DNA of 64,000 bases from Gilliamella sp. wkB178. GTDB taxonomy: Bacteria; Pseudomonadota; Gammaproteobacteria; Enterobacterales; Orbaceae. Location: positions 124,001 through 188,000 of the forward strand of contig NZ_LZGK01000016.1 of the NCBI RefSeq assembly GCF_001690705.1, in the 5' to 3' direction. The translations under genes were made by a program, and so were the position numbers. Below are positions 49,010 to 59,108 of the stretch, one piece after another. The notes under the pieces were generated by a model. The model saw only the letters and a program-made list of their open reading frames with translations, was not told the DNA's origin and did no database searches. The first letter of the stretch is position 1. Every line of letters begins with the position of its first letter.

Positions 49010-49933
49010 CTAAAATGGTATTGGTGCGCCGACTAACCATAACACAATTGGTAATGTTATTAAGCTTAAGATTGTGCTAAGCAAAGTGGCACTTGAGACC
49101 AACTCCGGATAAGTATCAAATTGTACTGACATAAGAGTAGTGTTAGCCGCCGTTGGCATTGCCGCCAATACAATTAAAATTTGTTTATAGACTGGAGCAA
49201 TCGGCATAAAATAAACCATACACATGGCCACAATTGGTGAAAGTACCATTCGCGCTAATAATGAAAACGAGATTTTCGGGTAATCGAGATGTTTAATTTG
49301 TATTTTAGCCAATTGCATCCCTAAAATAATCATAATCACAACAATCGAAGCATCACCAATCATGCCAATTGAAGTCATAATTGATTTTGATAAGGGGATA
49401 TGGCACAACTGAAAAATAATGCCTAGAAAAGCCCCATAAGCGACCGGCATGCGGATTACTTTGTTCAGTACATCTTTTTGGCTAACAATGTCATTATGTC
49501 GACTACCTTTAGCGGCGTAATAGATGCCAACAGTACTCATTACAAACTGTTGTAATACCATCATAATTACCCCTAAATTAAAGCCCATACTACCAAAGAA
49601 TACTAACAATACCGGAGTGCCATAATTACCATTATTCATAAAGCAAGAACTTAAGATCATGGCACAGCGCTCTTTACTTGAATATTTCATGATAATCGAC
49701 CAAATAGACACAATAATAATTAATGCAAAACACAGCCCAAAAATATAAAAAATATAGAAGAGGTAGTCGATGGTTAGAGTATGTGTATAAAATGTTTTAA
49801 AAGCCAAAAACGGTGATAATACATAAAGTGACATTTTAGAAAGATTAGCAACATCAAACTTTAAGGTTTTTTGGGCAATAAAACCAACAATAAAAATACA
49901 AAAAATAGGAAACAAAATAATAAAAAATTGCAT
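49010..49933 (-). CDS. AEC family transporter
   Basis: 307 residues, ten predicted helices, auxin efflux carrier family. NNGNYGTPVLLVFFGSMG and PTAANTTLMSVQFDTYPELV are the two helix-break motifs. Probable malonate or other organic acid carrier; substrate unclear. It starts 21 bases after glnD and may be co-transcribed with it. Confidence 0.87.
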   Translation of the reverse strand: MQFFIILFPIFCIFIVGFIAQKTLKFDVANLSKMSLYVLSPFLAFKTFYTHTLTIDYLFYIFYIFGLCFALIIIVSIWSIIMKYSSKERCAMILSSCFMNNGNYGTPVLLVFFGSMGFNLGVIMMVLQQFVMSTVGIYYAAKGSRHNDIVSQKDVLNKVIRMPVAYGAFLGIIFQLCHIPLSKSIMTSIGMIGDASIVVIMIILGMQLAKIQIKHLDYPKISFSLLARMVLSPIVAMCMVYFMPIAPVYKQILIVLAAMPTAANTTLMSVQFDTYPELVSSATLLSTILSLITLPIVLWLVGAPIPF

Positions 49934-49954
49934 AATTTATATTCTTTAATTTAT

Positions 49955-52615
49955 TTAATTCATAGAATCAATAGCAAGAACTATTGATTGTCGAAGTTTG
50001 TTGCAAGTATTATCATCTAGTGCATTATTGTGTTTATCCGTTAATATAAACAGATCTTCGATATGTTCACCGATAGTGGCTATTTTAGCACTACTTAATG
50101 ATAAATCTAGATTAGCAAAGATTTCGCCAACGCGAGCAAGTAAACCCGGGCGGTCGAGGGCAATCAATTCCATATAAGTTTGACTTTCGTTAAAAGAAGA
50201 TAAGAAGTTTACTTGGGTAGGTACGGAAAAAGATCGTAACCGTTGTTTGGGCGGTTTAATAGTTACACCTTTATAAACTGAGCTTTGTAGCGCTTTTTCC
50301 ACTGCTTTTATAATACCTTGGTGGCGATCGAGTTGTAATGTTTGTCCATTTGGTTCCAGGACAATAAAAGTATCTAGCGCGAATCGGTTTTTATTAGTGA
50401 TAATCAGGGCATCATGGATATTTAAATTATGCATATTGAGCACATTACAAACCGTGGCAAATAAATACGGTCTATCTGGTGAATAGATAAATATCTCAGT
50501 GCCACCATGATGAGGATTAGGATTGATGATTACTAAGGTTTGGGTTAAATCATGCTGCAAAAGATTTTGTGCATGCCAAACGATTTGTTCCGTGGTATAA
50601 CGTAGAAAATAGTCAACTCGATAATCTTGCCAAAAGTTTTTGATCTGTGATTCTGCATAGTTTTGTTGTAATAAAATTTCTAATGCTTGTTGTTTATGTT
50701 GGCGAGCAACACTTCGTTGTTCTGGAATTTGATGAATACCAGAATCAAAGGAACGTTCAGCGGTAAAATAGAGTTCACGCATTAAACTTTGTTTCCAACT
50801 ATTCCATAGCGTTTCATTGGTGGCGCAAACATCGGCAACAGTTAAACACAGTAAATACTGTAAACGACGTTTGCTTTTTACCTGTTGGATAAATTCCCTA
50901 ATCACATCTGGGTCTTGCAAATCACGGCTTTGAGCGGTTACTGACATGAGTAAATGTGATCGAACTAACCAGACAATTAAATCCGTATCTTTAGCATCCA
51001 ATTGATGTAATTGACAAAAACCTTTAACTAAATGAGCACCGATTTCAGAATGATCGCCGTGTCGGCCTTTACCAATGTCATGAAATAAACCGGTAATAAT
51101 TAATAATTCTGGTTTAGGTAATTTACTATAGACTTCAGTGCTATTGGGGTGTTTGGGTTTATCGCTGGTATTTTTTAGATTATCAAGTTCAAGTAATAGT
51201 CGAATAGTGTGTTCATCAACCGTATAAATGTGGAATAAATCAAACTGCATCATGCCGGCAATGTGCCTCCAACCAGGAATGTAAGAAGTTAATATTCCAT
51301 ATTGATGCATAGGTAAAAGTGCTTTTTTAATCGCATCCGGATGCTTGATAATTTGCATAAACAGCTGTCTGGCTTGGGGATCTTCACATAGTAACTGTGG
51401 TAGTTGCCGTCTTGCAGAGCGCAGTTGTCTAATGGTATTAGAATAAAGACCAATTACTTGCGGATTTAATAAAATAGTATAAAAGAGCTGCATCATCATG
51501 ACTGGATTTTGCTTGAACAGATTATCATCTTTTACATCTATTAGTTTTTCCCTCACTTGGAAATGTTCATCAATATCATAAGGTTTATTTGGTGGATTTA
51601 GTTCCAGTATTGATTCATCAAACAGTTGTAATAACATTTGATTGAGCTCGGTAATATTATGCGCGACCCGATAATAGTCATGCATCATTTTTTCAACCGG
51701 AACGTTGCCGGTACCGGTATAACCCAACATATTAGCAATGCTCAGCTGGCGATCAAACAGTAGCCGATTATCATAACGACTAATCACGCTATGTAGTGCG
51801 AAACGGATGCGCCATAAAAATTTACGGCAAGTTTTAAATTCTTCAATATCTTCAGGTGTTAAATAATCAAAGTGGGCAATCTTATGTAGAAATTCACCAC
51901 CAAAATGGCGAATAGCTATCCATTGAATGATTTGCATGTCCCGTAAACCACCCGGGCTATTTTTCAAATCAGGTTCCAGATTATAGGTGGTGCTATGATA
52001 TTGTTTATGGCGTTCTTCTTGTTCTTTAACTTTTGCTTGATAAAAAGCAGGGGAAGGCCAAATCTTATCGCTAAAAATTTGTTTACGAAGTTCATTTAAT
52101 AATGATTCGCTGCCTGCAATTATTCTTGATTCAATCAAGTTAGTCATTATAGTGATATCGTTTTTAGCTTCTTGTAGGCAGGTTGTTAATGTTCTGACAC
52201 TGTGACCAATATCTAAATGGAGATCCCAAAGTAAACGAACTAAATCAGCAACTTGTTTTTCCAGTATTTCAGTCAGCGGCTTATCACTTAAAATTAAAAT
52301 ATCAATGTCAGACAAAGGATGAAGCTCGGCACGCCCATATCCACCTACGGCAATTAAAGCAATACGGTTTTGTTTAAATAGTGAAGAAATTTGCTCAGGA
52401 ATTTGATAATAACGCCATAAACGCTGTAATAGCTTATCGATAAAGGCACTGCGCAAATGAACTAATACATCAATATCGGTATTGAGTTTAAATTGGCTTA
52501 TCGACCATTGTTGAAACTCATCAAGCTGCTGCTTGAGATAGTTAATATTTATCTGTTCATCACTGAAATCTAGGGGAGAAACAGGGTAACACAAATGAGT
52601 TTCATGCATAGCCAT
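49955..52615 (-). CDS. glnD: Bifunctional PII uridylyltransferase/uridylyl-removing enzyme
   Basis: 886 residues, full length. N-terminal nucleotidyltransferase with GGYGRAELHPLSDIDIL (about 92-108), GlnD linker, HD domain with LFHDIGKGRHGDHSEIGA, and two C-terminal ACT domains (DRPYLFATVCNVLNMHNLN; DRPGLLARVGEIFANLDLS) that bind glutamine. It modifies PII proteins and so feeds the NtrB/NtrC and GlnE pathways represented at 23-27 kb. Confidence 0.97.
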   Translation of the reverse strand: MAMHETHLCYPVSPLDFSDEQININYLKQQLDEFQQWSISQFKLNTDIDVLVHLRSAFIDKLLQRLWRYYQIPEQISSLFKQNRIALIAVGGYGRAELHPLSDIDILILSDKPLTEILEKQVADLVRLLWDLHLDIGHSVRTLTTCLQEAKNDITIMTNLIESRIIAGSESLLNELRKQIFSDKIWPSPAFYQAKVKEQEERHKQYHSTTYNLEPDLKNSPGGLRDMQIIQWIAIRHFGGEFLHKIAHFDYLTPEDIEEFKTCRKFLWRIRFALHSVISRYDNRLLFDRQLSIANMLGYTGTGNVPVEKMMHDYYRVAHNITELNQMLLQLFDESILELNPPNKPYDIDEHFQVREKLIDVKDDNLFKQNPVMMMQLFYTILLNPQVIGLYSNTIRQLRSARRQLPQLLCEDPQARQLFMQIIKHPDAIKKALLPMHQYGILTSYIPGWRHIAGMMQFDLFHIYTVDEHTIRLLLELDNLKNTSDKPKHPNSTEVYSKLPKPELLIITGLFHDIGKGRHGDHSEIGAHLVKGFCQLHQLDAKDTDLIVWLVRSHLLMSVTAQSRDLQDPDVIREFIQQVKSKRRLQYLLCLTVADVCATNETLWNSWKQSLMRELYFTAERSFDSGIHQIPEQRSVARQHKQQALEILLQQNYAESQIKNFWQDYRVDYFLRYTTEQIVWHAQNLLQHDLTQTLVIINPNPHHGGTEIFIYSPDRPYLFATVCNVLNMHNLNIHDALIITNKNRFALDTFIVLEPNGQTLQLDRHQGIIKAVEKALQSSVYKGVTIKPPKQRLRSFSVPTQVNFLSSFNESQTYMELIALDRPGLLARVGEIFANLDLSLSSAKIATIGEHIEDLFILTDKHNNALDDNTCNKLRQSIVLAIDSMN

Positions 52616-52719
52616 AGTATTAAATTAAGCAAATTCAATAGCTATATCGTTACGCGATTTTAAATTACTGTCAAGTTACCAGAAACTAATTTACATTAGT
52701 TAATGATTGTCTTAATAAC

Positions 52720-52747
52720 AAAAAAGGAACATTAGTATGTTCCTTTT
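52720..52747 (-). terminator. Terminator after the 52818 lipoprotein gene
   Basis: On the minus strand: stem AAAAGGAACA / TGTTCCTTTT with 6-base loop, then T-rich. Duplicate of the nrdB terminator. Confidence 0.85.
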
Positions 52748-52788
52748 GTAAAGATGTTTCCTGAGAGGTATACGTTTCAGTATAAAAT
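52748..52788 (+). repeat. Copy of the dispersed 40-bp repeat
   Basis: GTAAAGATGTTTCCTGAGA then GGTATACGTTTCAGTATAAAAT, part of direct repeat A. Confidence 0.8.
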
Positions 52789-52817
52789 TACAATTTGAAA
52801 CCACTTAATTACATTAA

Positions 52818-53513
52818 TTATTTAGGTGTATTAAAATTACTAATTACTTTATATTTAATATACTGATTGGTAGCTTCCAGTATTTCTATTACCGCACCTT
52901 TATATCTTATTACTTTTGAGCTAGATAAATCATATTCTGCATTATTTGAAAAAGCAGGATGAGTCAAATCATTATTAAATTCTCGGTATCCTATGTTAAT
53001 TTTATTACCAATTTTACCGTTATAAATTAATGTTTGTTGGAATTCATCTCGACTTGCTACCAAAATTTTCTTTACTTTGTATTGTATATTGTCGTTACAA
53101 AAGTCAGATCCCATACTGAATGAAATACATACTTCATTTTTGGCATTGTCTTTTCTTATTCTAATACCAATAGGTTCTGGTGATGAAGTGAATGTTTTTA
53201 CAATAGCATTACTATTTTCACTTTTAGTAGCAAAAAATAAATGGGTTTTGTTTTCACCAAGTTTAGGATAGTCACCCGGCTCAATGATATATGCATGAAA
53301 AGGTCTGGTAATTTCAGTAGTGGTAGTAAAAGAGATTGCGTCCATTAATTTGACTTTGCCTTGGTTTATCATGTCATCACCAATATAAGTTGTAGTGATG
53401 GTATTAAGCTCTGGATAACTTTTTTGTGTCACTTCAGGCATATAGTTATATTTAATGTCACTAACACATCCAAGTAAAATAAGCGATAATGTTGCAATTA
53501 ATAACTTTTTCAT
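52818..53513 (-). CDS. Putative lipoprotein, unknown function
   Basis: 231 residues. Signal peptide MKKLLIATLSLILLGC with lipobox LLGC (cysteine 16), then a mature part of mixed strands with cysteines in EVCISFSMGSDFCND that may form a disulfide. I do not recognise a family. The gene is bracketed by two 97-bp copies of the nrdB tail and terminator, so it probably arrived by insertion or duplication. N-terminal residues resemble the small lipoprotein at 27466 (MKKLLI...LLGCVS). GGAAA-type ribosome-binding site upstream. Confidence 0.75.
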   Translation of the reverse strand: MKKLLIATLSLILLGCVSDIKYNYMPEVTQKSYPELNTITTTYIGDDMINQGKVKLMDAISFTTTTEITRPFHAYIIEPGDYPKLGENKTHLFFATKSENSNAIVKTFTSSPEPIGIRIRKDNAKNEVCISFSMGSDFCNDNIQYKVKKILVASRDEFQQTLIYNGKIGNKINIGYREFNNDLTHPAFSNNAEYDLSSSKVIRYKGAVIEILEATNQYIKYKVISNFNTPK

Positions 53514-53680
53514 TTGATTTCCTTACATTATAGATATATTTATGAAATATTAAGTTAATTCGAAAATATATCAAGATAAACTTCTAAACTTTAATTGAAA
53601 TAATAAATTTATATTGATGATGTAAAGTGATATTAATCGAGTTAATAACTTGAATTAGTGTAGAGCTAATCATTAATAAC

Positions 53681-53708
53681 AAAAAAGGAACATTAGTATG
53701 TTCCTTTT
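53681..53708 (-). terminator. Terminator of nrdAB
   Basis: Stem AAAAGGAACA / TGTTCCTTTT with loop, followed on the minus strand by TTTTTTG. Confidence 0.9.
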
Positions 53709-53749
53709 GTAAAGATGTTTCCTGAGAGGTATACGTTTCAGTATAAAAT
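53709..53749 (+). repeat. Copy of the dispersed 40-bp repeat
   Basis: Identical to the copy at 52748; its end overlaps the nrdB stop codon. Confidence 0.8.
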
Positions 53750-54885
53750 TACAGTTTGAAATCACTTAAATCATCTTCATTAATTTCGGAGTCGATTTGC
53801 CCGACTAAGTAAGAACTCATTTCAGCTTCTTGTGGTGCAACTTGAACATTATCGGAAACTAACCAGTTATTAATCCATGGAATTGGGTTGGATTTTACCT
53901 CATATGGTAATTTGAGCCCAACAGCTTGCATACGGATATTAGTAATATATTCAACATATTGGCATAAGATATCTTTATTCAAACCGATCATGGAACCACC
54001 AGCGAATAAATATTCTGCCCAATCTTTTTCTTGATTGGCGGCTTGTAAAAATAGATCATAACACTCTTGTTCACACTCTTTGGCAATTTCGAGCATTTCA
54101 GGATCGTCTTCACCACTGCGTAAGGTGTTAATCATAAATTGAGTGCCAGTTAAATGTAAGGCTTCATCACGAGCAATAAGTTTGATAATTTTAGCATTGC
54201 CTTCCATTAGTTCACGTTCAGCAAAAGCAAATGAGCAAGCAAAACTAACATAAAAACGAATGGCTTCAAGGGCGTTAACACTCATTAAACAAAGATAGAG
54301 TTTCTTTTTTAGTTCACGTAAATCAATAGTAATAGTTCTGTTATTGATGGTGTGTTTGCCTTCACCAAGCAAATTATAATAGCTAGAATAGCTGATAAGA
54401 TCATCATAATAACCAGCAATATCACCAGCACGTTTTTGAATTTCTTTATTGGTTACAATATCATCAAATACAACGGATGGGTCGTTAACAATATTACGAA
54501 TGATATGTGTGTATGAACGTGAATGAATGGTTTCTGAAAATGACCAAGTTTCAACCCAAGTTTCTAGCTCCGGAATTGAAATTAAAGGCAATAAGGCAAC
54601 ATTGGGACTGCGGCCTTGAATTGAATCAAGTAAAGTTTGATATTTCAAGTTACTGATAAAAATATGTTTTTCATGTTCAGGTAGGCTGGCATAATCAATA
54701 CGATCTTGTGAAATATCAACTTCTTCGGGACGCCAAAAGAAGGAGAGTTGTTTTTCAATTAATTTTTCAAACATTTCATACTTTTGTTGATCATAACGGG
54801 CAACATTTACTGATTGACCAAGAAACATTGGTTCTTTAAGTTGGTCATTATGCACATGCGAAAAGGTACTGTAATTCATACTCAT
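53749..54885 (-). CDS. nrdB: Ribonucleotide reductase class Ia beta subunit
   Basis: 378 residues. Iron ligands and the radical tyrosine are in place: [16 protein letters not shown] (radical Tyr), [17 protein letters not shown] and [12 protein letters not shown]. Ends SDFKL, close to the E. coli tail that binds NrdA. Start at 54885 chosen for AGGAG with a 7-base spacer. Second gene of nrdAB; the gap to nrdA (135 bases) contains a GGGGAGT/ACTCCCC stem at 54958-54976. Confidence 0.97.
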   Translation of the reverse strand: MSMNYSTFSHVHNDQLKEPMFLGQSVNVARYDQQKYEMFEKLIEKQLSFFWRPEEVDISQDRIDYASLPEHEKHIFISNLKYQTLLDSIQGRSPNVALLPLISIPELETWVETWSFSETIHSRSYTHIIRNIVNDPSVVFDDIVTNKEIQKRAGDIAGYYDDLISYSSYYNLLGEGKHTINNRTITIDLRELKKKLYLCLMSVNALEAIRFYVSFACSFAFAERELMEGNAKIIKLIARDEALHLTGTQFMINTLRSGEDDPEMLEIAKECEQECYDLFLQAANQEKDWAEYLFAGGSMIGLNKDILCQYVEYITNIRMQAVGLKLPYEVKSNPIPWINNWLVSDNVQVAPQEAEMSSYLVGQIDSEINEDDLSDFKL

Positions 54886-54957
54886 AAAAGAACTCCTAAC
54901 AAATTTTTAGTTACTTTTACCGCCACCTTTCGACAGTGCAAAAAGGGAGGAATGGTA

Positions 54958-54976
54958 GGGGAGTGGTCGACTCCCC
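54958..54976 (-). other. Intercistronic hairpin between nrdA and nrdB
   Basis: Seven-base GC-rich stem GGGGAGT / ACTCCCC with loop GGTCG, no T-tract; likely mRNA-stability or processing element. Confidence 0.5.
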
Positions 54977-55020
54977 TTTAAAACTGATTTTAAGGTAATA
55001 CTTACTTATTTTTCGAGCGG

Positions 55021-57306
55021 TTAGATTTTGCAGGCTCCGCCTTCACAGCCATCATCGTTACTAGTATGGGTAATGTCACCTTGAATATCTTCAGCACCAT
55101 CTCGAGTGTTATGATAATAAAGGGTTTTTACGCCAAATTTATAAGCTGTCAATAAATCCGCTAATAATTGTTTCATTGGTACTTTATCATTTGGAAATTT
55201 GGTTGGATCATAATTGGTATTGGCCGAAATAGATTGATCAATAAATTTCTGCATAATACCTACTAGATGTAAATAACCAGTGTTATTAGGAATCTGCCAT
55301 AGTAGTTCATAGAAGTTTTGCAGATTTTTATAATCCGGTACTACTTGGCGTAAAATACCATCTTTGGATGCTTTAACACTCACAAAACCACGCGGTGGCT
55401 CAATACCATTGGTAGCATTTGAAATTTGTGAAGAAGTTTCAGATGGCATTAATGCCGATAATGTTGAATTACGTAATCCATGATTTTTTATAGATTCACG
55501 TAGTGATTCCCAATCATAATGCAAAGGTTCTTTAGTAATACTATCTAAATCCTTTTTATAAGTATCAATTGGTAAAATACCTTGAGAATAGGTGGTTTGA
55601 TTAAATAACGGGCAGGCACCTTTTTCCTTCGCCAGATTATTCGAGGCTTTTAACAAATAATATTGCATCGCTTCAAAGGTACGATGGGTTAAATTATTGG
55701 CACTGCCATCAGAGTACTTAACGCCATGTTTAGCTAAATAGTAAGCATAATTAATCACCCCAATACCTAATGTGCGGCGGTTTAATGAAGCGTTTCGAGC
55801 AGCTGGAACAGGGTAGTCTTGATAATCAAGTAGTGAATCCAGAGCGCGAACCGCTAAATCAGCAATGTCTTCAAAATCATCAAGAGATTCAATTTTACCG
55901 AGATTAAAAGCAGATAAAGTACAAAGGGCAATTTCACCATTTTCGTCATTAATATTATTAAGCGGTTTGGTTGGTAAGGCAATTTCCATACATAAATTGG
56001 ATTGATGAACCGGCGCTAATTGTGCATTAAATGGGCTATGAGTATTACAGTGATCAACATTTTGAATATAAATGCGACCAGTTGATGCGCGTTCTTGCAT
56101 TAACAATGCAAAGAGTTCCACCGCTTTAACTTCGCGTTTGCGGATATTTTCATCTTGTTCATATTGTTGATAGAGCTGTTCAAATTTATCCTGATCAGCA
56201 AAAAATGCATCATAGAGTCCGGGAACATCAGATGGGCTAAATAAGGTAATATTTTCATTTTTAATTAACCGTTGATACATTAATTTATTGATTTGTACCC
56301 CGTAATCTAAATGGCGAACACGGTTTTCTTCAACTCCACGATTGTTGCGCAAGACAAGAAGACTTTCGACTTCTAAATGCCAAAGTGGGTAAAAAACTGT
56401 TGCCGCACCACCACGAACACCACCTTGTGAACATGATTTCACCGCGGTTTGGAAATATTTATAAAACGGAATACAACCAGTATGAAATGCTTCACCACCA
56501 CGGATTGAACTGCCTAAAGCTCGAATTCTCCCGGCATTAACTCCTATTCCGGCCCGTTGCGAAACATATTTAACTATGGCGCTGGCAGTAGCATTGATGG
56601 AATCTAAACTATCATCACATTCAATTAGTACACATGAACTAAATTGACGAGTTGGGGTACGAACACCAGCCATGATTGGAGTTGGTAGCGAGATTTTAAA
56701 TGTCGAGACTGCGTCATAAAAGCGTTTAATGTAACTCATACGCGTTGCTTTCGGATAATTAGCGAATAGACATGCCGCAACTAAAATATATAAAAATTGT
56801 GCACTTTCATAAATTTCACCGGTTACGCGGTTTTGGACTAAATATTTGCCTTCAAGTTGTTTTACTGCAGCATAGGAAAAGGTCATATCACGCCAATGAT
56901 CAATGATTTGGTCCATTTGTGCAAACTCTTCTGGAGTATAATCTTCCAGTAAGTGTTTATCATAACGTTTATTTGCAACTAGTTTTTTTACCTGTTCATA
57001 AAGTGGGGGGGGAGTGAATTGGTTATAGGCTTTTTTGCGTAAATGAAAAATCGCTAAACGGGCAGCTAAATATTGATAATCAGGTGCATCTTGTGAGATA
57101 AGGTCCGCCGCAGCACGTATAATGGTTTCATGAATGTCTGATGTTTTTATGCCATCATAGAATTGAATGTGTGAGCGTAATTCAACTTGCGAAACTGACA
57201 CATTCTCTAATCCCTCTGCTGCCCAATTAATGACCCGATGGATTTTATCTAAATTGATTGCTTCCTTTTTGCCATCCCGTTTTGTAACTAACATTGATTT
57301 ATTCAT
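55021..57306 (-). CDS. nrdA: Ribonucleotide reductase class Ia alpha subunit
   Basis: 761 residues, same length as E. coli NrdA. N-terminal ATP cone (about 5-95), radical-site region NLCMEIALPTKPLNN with active Cys, NNTGYLHLVGI region and the C-terminal redox pair in CEGGACKI. Reduces NDPs to dNDPs. Two NrdR boxes upstream. Confidence 0.98.
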   Translation of the reverse strand: MNKSMLVTKRDGKKEAINLDKIHRVINWAAEGLENVSVSQVELRSHIQFYDGIKTSDIHETIIRAAADLISQDAPDYQYLAARLAIFHLRKKAYNQFTPPPLYEQVKKLVANKRYDKHLLEDYTPEEFAQMDQIIDHWRDMTFSYAAVKQLEGKYLVQNRVTGEIYESAQFLYILVAACLFANYPKATRMSYIKRFYDAVSTFKISLPTPIMAGVRTPTRQFSSCVLIECDDSLDSINATASAIVKYVSQRAGIGVNAGRIRALGSSIRGGEAFHTGCIPFYKYFQTAVKSCSQGGVRGGAATVFYPLWHLEVESLLVLRNNRGVEENRVRHLDYGVQINKLMYQRLIKNENITLFSPSDVPGLYDAFFADQDKFEQLYQQYEQDENIRKREVKAVELFALLMQERASTGRIYIQNVDHCNTHSPFNAQLAPVHQSNLCMEIALPTKPLNNINDENGEIALCTLSAFNLGKIESLDDFEDIADLAVRALDSLLDYQDYPVPAARNASLNRRTLGIGVINYAYYLAKHGVKYSDGSANNLTHRTFEAMQYYLLKASNNLAKEKGACPLFNQTTYSQGILPIDTYKKDLDSITKEPLHYDWESLRESIKNHGLRNSTLSALMPSETSSQISNATNGIEPPRGFVSVKASKDGILRQVVPDYKNLQNFYELLWQIPNNTGYLHLVGIMQKFIDQSISANTNYDPTKFPNDKVPMKQLLADLLTAYKFGVKTLYYHNTRDGAEDIQGDITHTSNDDGCEGGACKI

Positions 57307-57364
57307 TTTTTACCCAGTGTTATGTTTTTTTTGTGTTAGCCATCATAATTGATATTAATCAAAA

Positions 57365-57380
57365 ATACAATATATAGTGC
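57365..57380 (-). promoter_or_regulatory. NrdR box 1
   Basis: ATACAATATATAGTGC, close to the consensus ACACWATATATWGTGT. 31 bases (three helical turns) from box 2. Confidence 0.85.
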
Positions 57381-57395
57381 CTATTAATCAAATTA

Positions 57396-57411
57396 ACACA
57401 ATATATAGTAT
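57396..57411 (-). promoter_or_regulatory. NrdR box 2
   Basis: ACACAATATATAGTAT. The pair at three turns is the classic NrdR arrangement for repression of nrdAB. Confidence 0.85.
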
Positions 57412-57584
57412 GTGAGCGTGGCGATGTTATTGGAGTTAAACCGCAAAAACTTGAATTAATTTATATACCAATGTTATAGGTATGCCGTTATATTTAGTGA
57501 AAATTTAGCCGTAAAAATGGGATATTGGTGATCATAAATATAAAGATCTACCTATCAATGAATAGATTTTATCGTAATAACCGA

Positions 57585-58925
57585 TTACTCTTGTTTTGAT
57601 TTGTAGCGTTGCATCTTACTGTTACGGTTTTGTTCTTCTATCCATTGAAGTTTGTCGGTATAGGCCTTTTCGGCACCACGAGAAGATGGATGGTAATATT
57701 TAGAGTCGGCAAGCTCTGGCGGAAAGTAATTTTCACCAGCAGCAAAAGCATTCGGTTCGTCATGCGCATAACGGTATTCAGCACCATAACCTAAATTTTT
57801 CATTAGACTTGTTGGGGCATTGCGTAAATGTTCAGGAACATCATAATCAGGTTTTGATTGTGCATCATTCATTGCTTGTTTGAAAGCAAGATAAACGGCA
57901 TTACTTTTTGGTGCACATGCAAGATAAATTATGGCTTGTGCGATAGCTCGTTCGCCTTCTGCTGGCCCGACTCGAGTAAAACAATCCCAAGCTGCTAATG
58001 CTACTTGCATGGCTCTAGGATCAGCGTTACCTACATCTTCGGAAGCGATTGCCAGTAATCGACGAGCTACATATAATGGATCGCCACCAGCAGAAATAAT
58101 TCTTGCATACCAATAAAGGGCTGCATCTGGTGCAGAACCTCGGATTGATTTGTGTACCGCAGAAATTAAATCATAAAAACGATCGCCTTGATTATCGAAT
58201 CTGGCACTGCGTTCACCAATGACTTCTTTTAATAATTCAGGGGTAAGTTGCTTACCTTCGGACATGTCAACTAATAGTTCAAGAGTATTGAGGGCTTTTC
58301 TGGCATCACCACCTACAAACTCAGCTATCTGCTTTTTGGTTTCTTCGAGTAACACAACTTGTTGATTACCATAACCACGTTCAGGATCATCCATTGCTTG
58401 TTGTAAAATATTTTCTATATCTTGATTTGCTAATGATTTTAGCAAGTAGACTCTTGCTCGTGATAATAGTGCAGAATTTAATTCAAACGATGGGTTTTCT
58501 GTGGTAGCACCAATAAATGTAACGGTGCCATTTTCTACATAAGGTAAAAAGGCATCTTGTTGACTTTTATTGAAACGATGTACTTCATCAACAAATAAAA
58601 TAGTACGAATACCTGCTTGTTGATTGATTTTTGCACGTTCTATGGCGTCACGAATATCTTTTATGCCAGACGTAACGGCTGATAAACGCTCAACTTTAGC
58701 ATTGGCATGATGAGCAATGATTTCCGCTAATGTGGTTTTACCGGTACCTGGAGGCCCCCATAAAATCATTGAATGTAGGTGACCGGCTGTTATCGCTTTA
58801 GGTAAAGGTTTACCGCTGCCTAATAACTGTGATTGTCCAATATATTCTGATAAATTACGCGGCCGCATTCTGGCTGCTAAAGGTTTAAATTCATCAGTTG
58901 TAAAATCAAAGGACATACTCGGCAT
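57585..58925 (-). CDS. rarA: Replication-associated recombination protein A
   Basis: 446 residues (MgsA/RarA). [16 protein letters not shown], Walker [15 protein letters not shown], Walker [20 protein letters not shown] and the arginine-finger region of AAA+ clamp-loader-like ATPases, then the tetramerisation C-terminus. It acts at stalled replication forks. Divergent from lolA, its usual neighbour in E. coli (there co-directional). Confidence 0.95.
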   Translation of the reverse strand: MPSMSFDFTTDEFKPLAARMRPRNLSEYIGQSQLLGSGKPLPKAITAGHLHSMILWGPPGTGKTTLAEIIAHHANAKVERLSAVTSGIKDIRDAIERAKINQQAGIRTILFVDEVHRFNKSQQDAFLPYVENGTVTFIGATTENPSFELNSALLSRARVYLLKSLANQDIENILQQAMDDPERGYGNQQVVLLEETKKQIAEFVGGDARKALNTLELLVDMSEGKQLTPELLKEVIGERSARFDNQGDRFYDLISAVHKSIRGSAPDAALYWYARIISAGGDPLYVARRLLAIASEDVGNADPRAMQVALAAWDCFTRVGPAEGERAIAQAIIYLACAPKSNAVYLAFKQAMNDAQSKPDYDVPEHLRNAPTSLMKNLGYGAEYRYAHDEPNAFAAGENYFPPELADSKYYHPSSRGAEKAYTDKLQWIEEQNRNSKMQRYKSKQE

Positions 58926-59108
58926 TAGGTAGATTATCCAGTTGGGTGAAATTTAAAGTATTATATACTGGTTACTGGATAAGTGAAAAAGAAAAGAAAA
59001 TATCTTTCCCAGTTAGACGAAAAACGGTAATATTTTGATACTAAATTGGTTATAAGCAATCGCATAAAATTTGCTTAAAAAATACAAATGGATATATAAG
59101 GATTTGCC

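Larger units (their letters stand above)
52712..52808. repeat. 97-bp direct repeat, copy A (nrdB tail + terminator)
   Basis: Matches 53673-53769 at 95 of 97 positions (differences at 52793 and 52801), spaced 961 bases. It includes a decayed version of the last six nrdB codons with stop, the dispersed 40-bp repeat and a terminator hairpin. It follows the lipoprotein stop. Confidence 0.95.
53673..53769. repeat. 97-bp direct repeat, copy B (authentic nrdB tail)
   Basis: The copy that contains the real last codons and stop of nrdB. See copy A at 52712-52808. Confidence 0.95.

Noticed and set aside
52818..53513. Lipoprotein gene as a recent paralogue of the lipoprotein at 27466
   Set aside because: Only the signal peptide region is alike (common to lipoproteins); mature parts do not align by eye.
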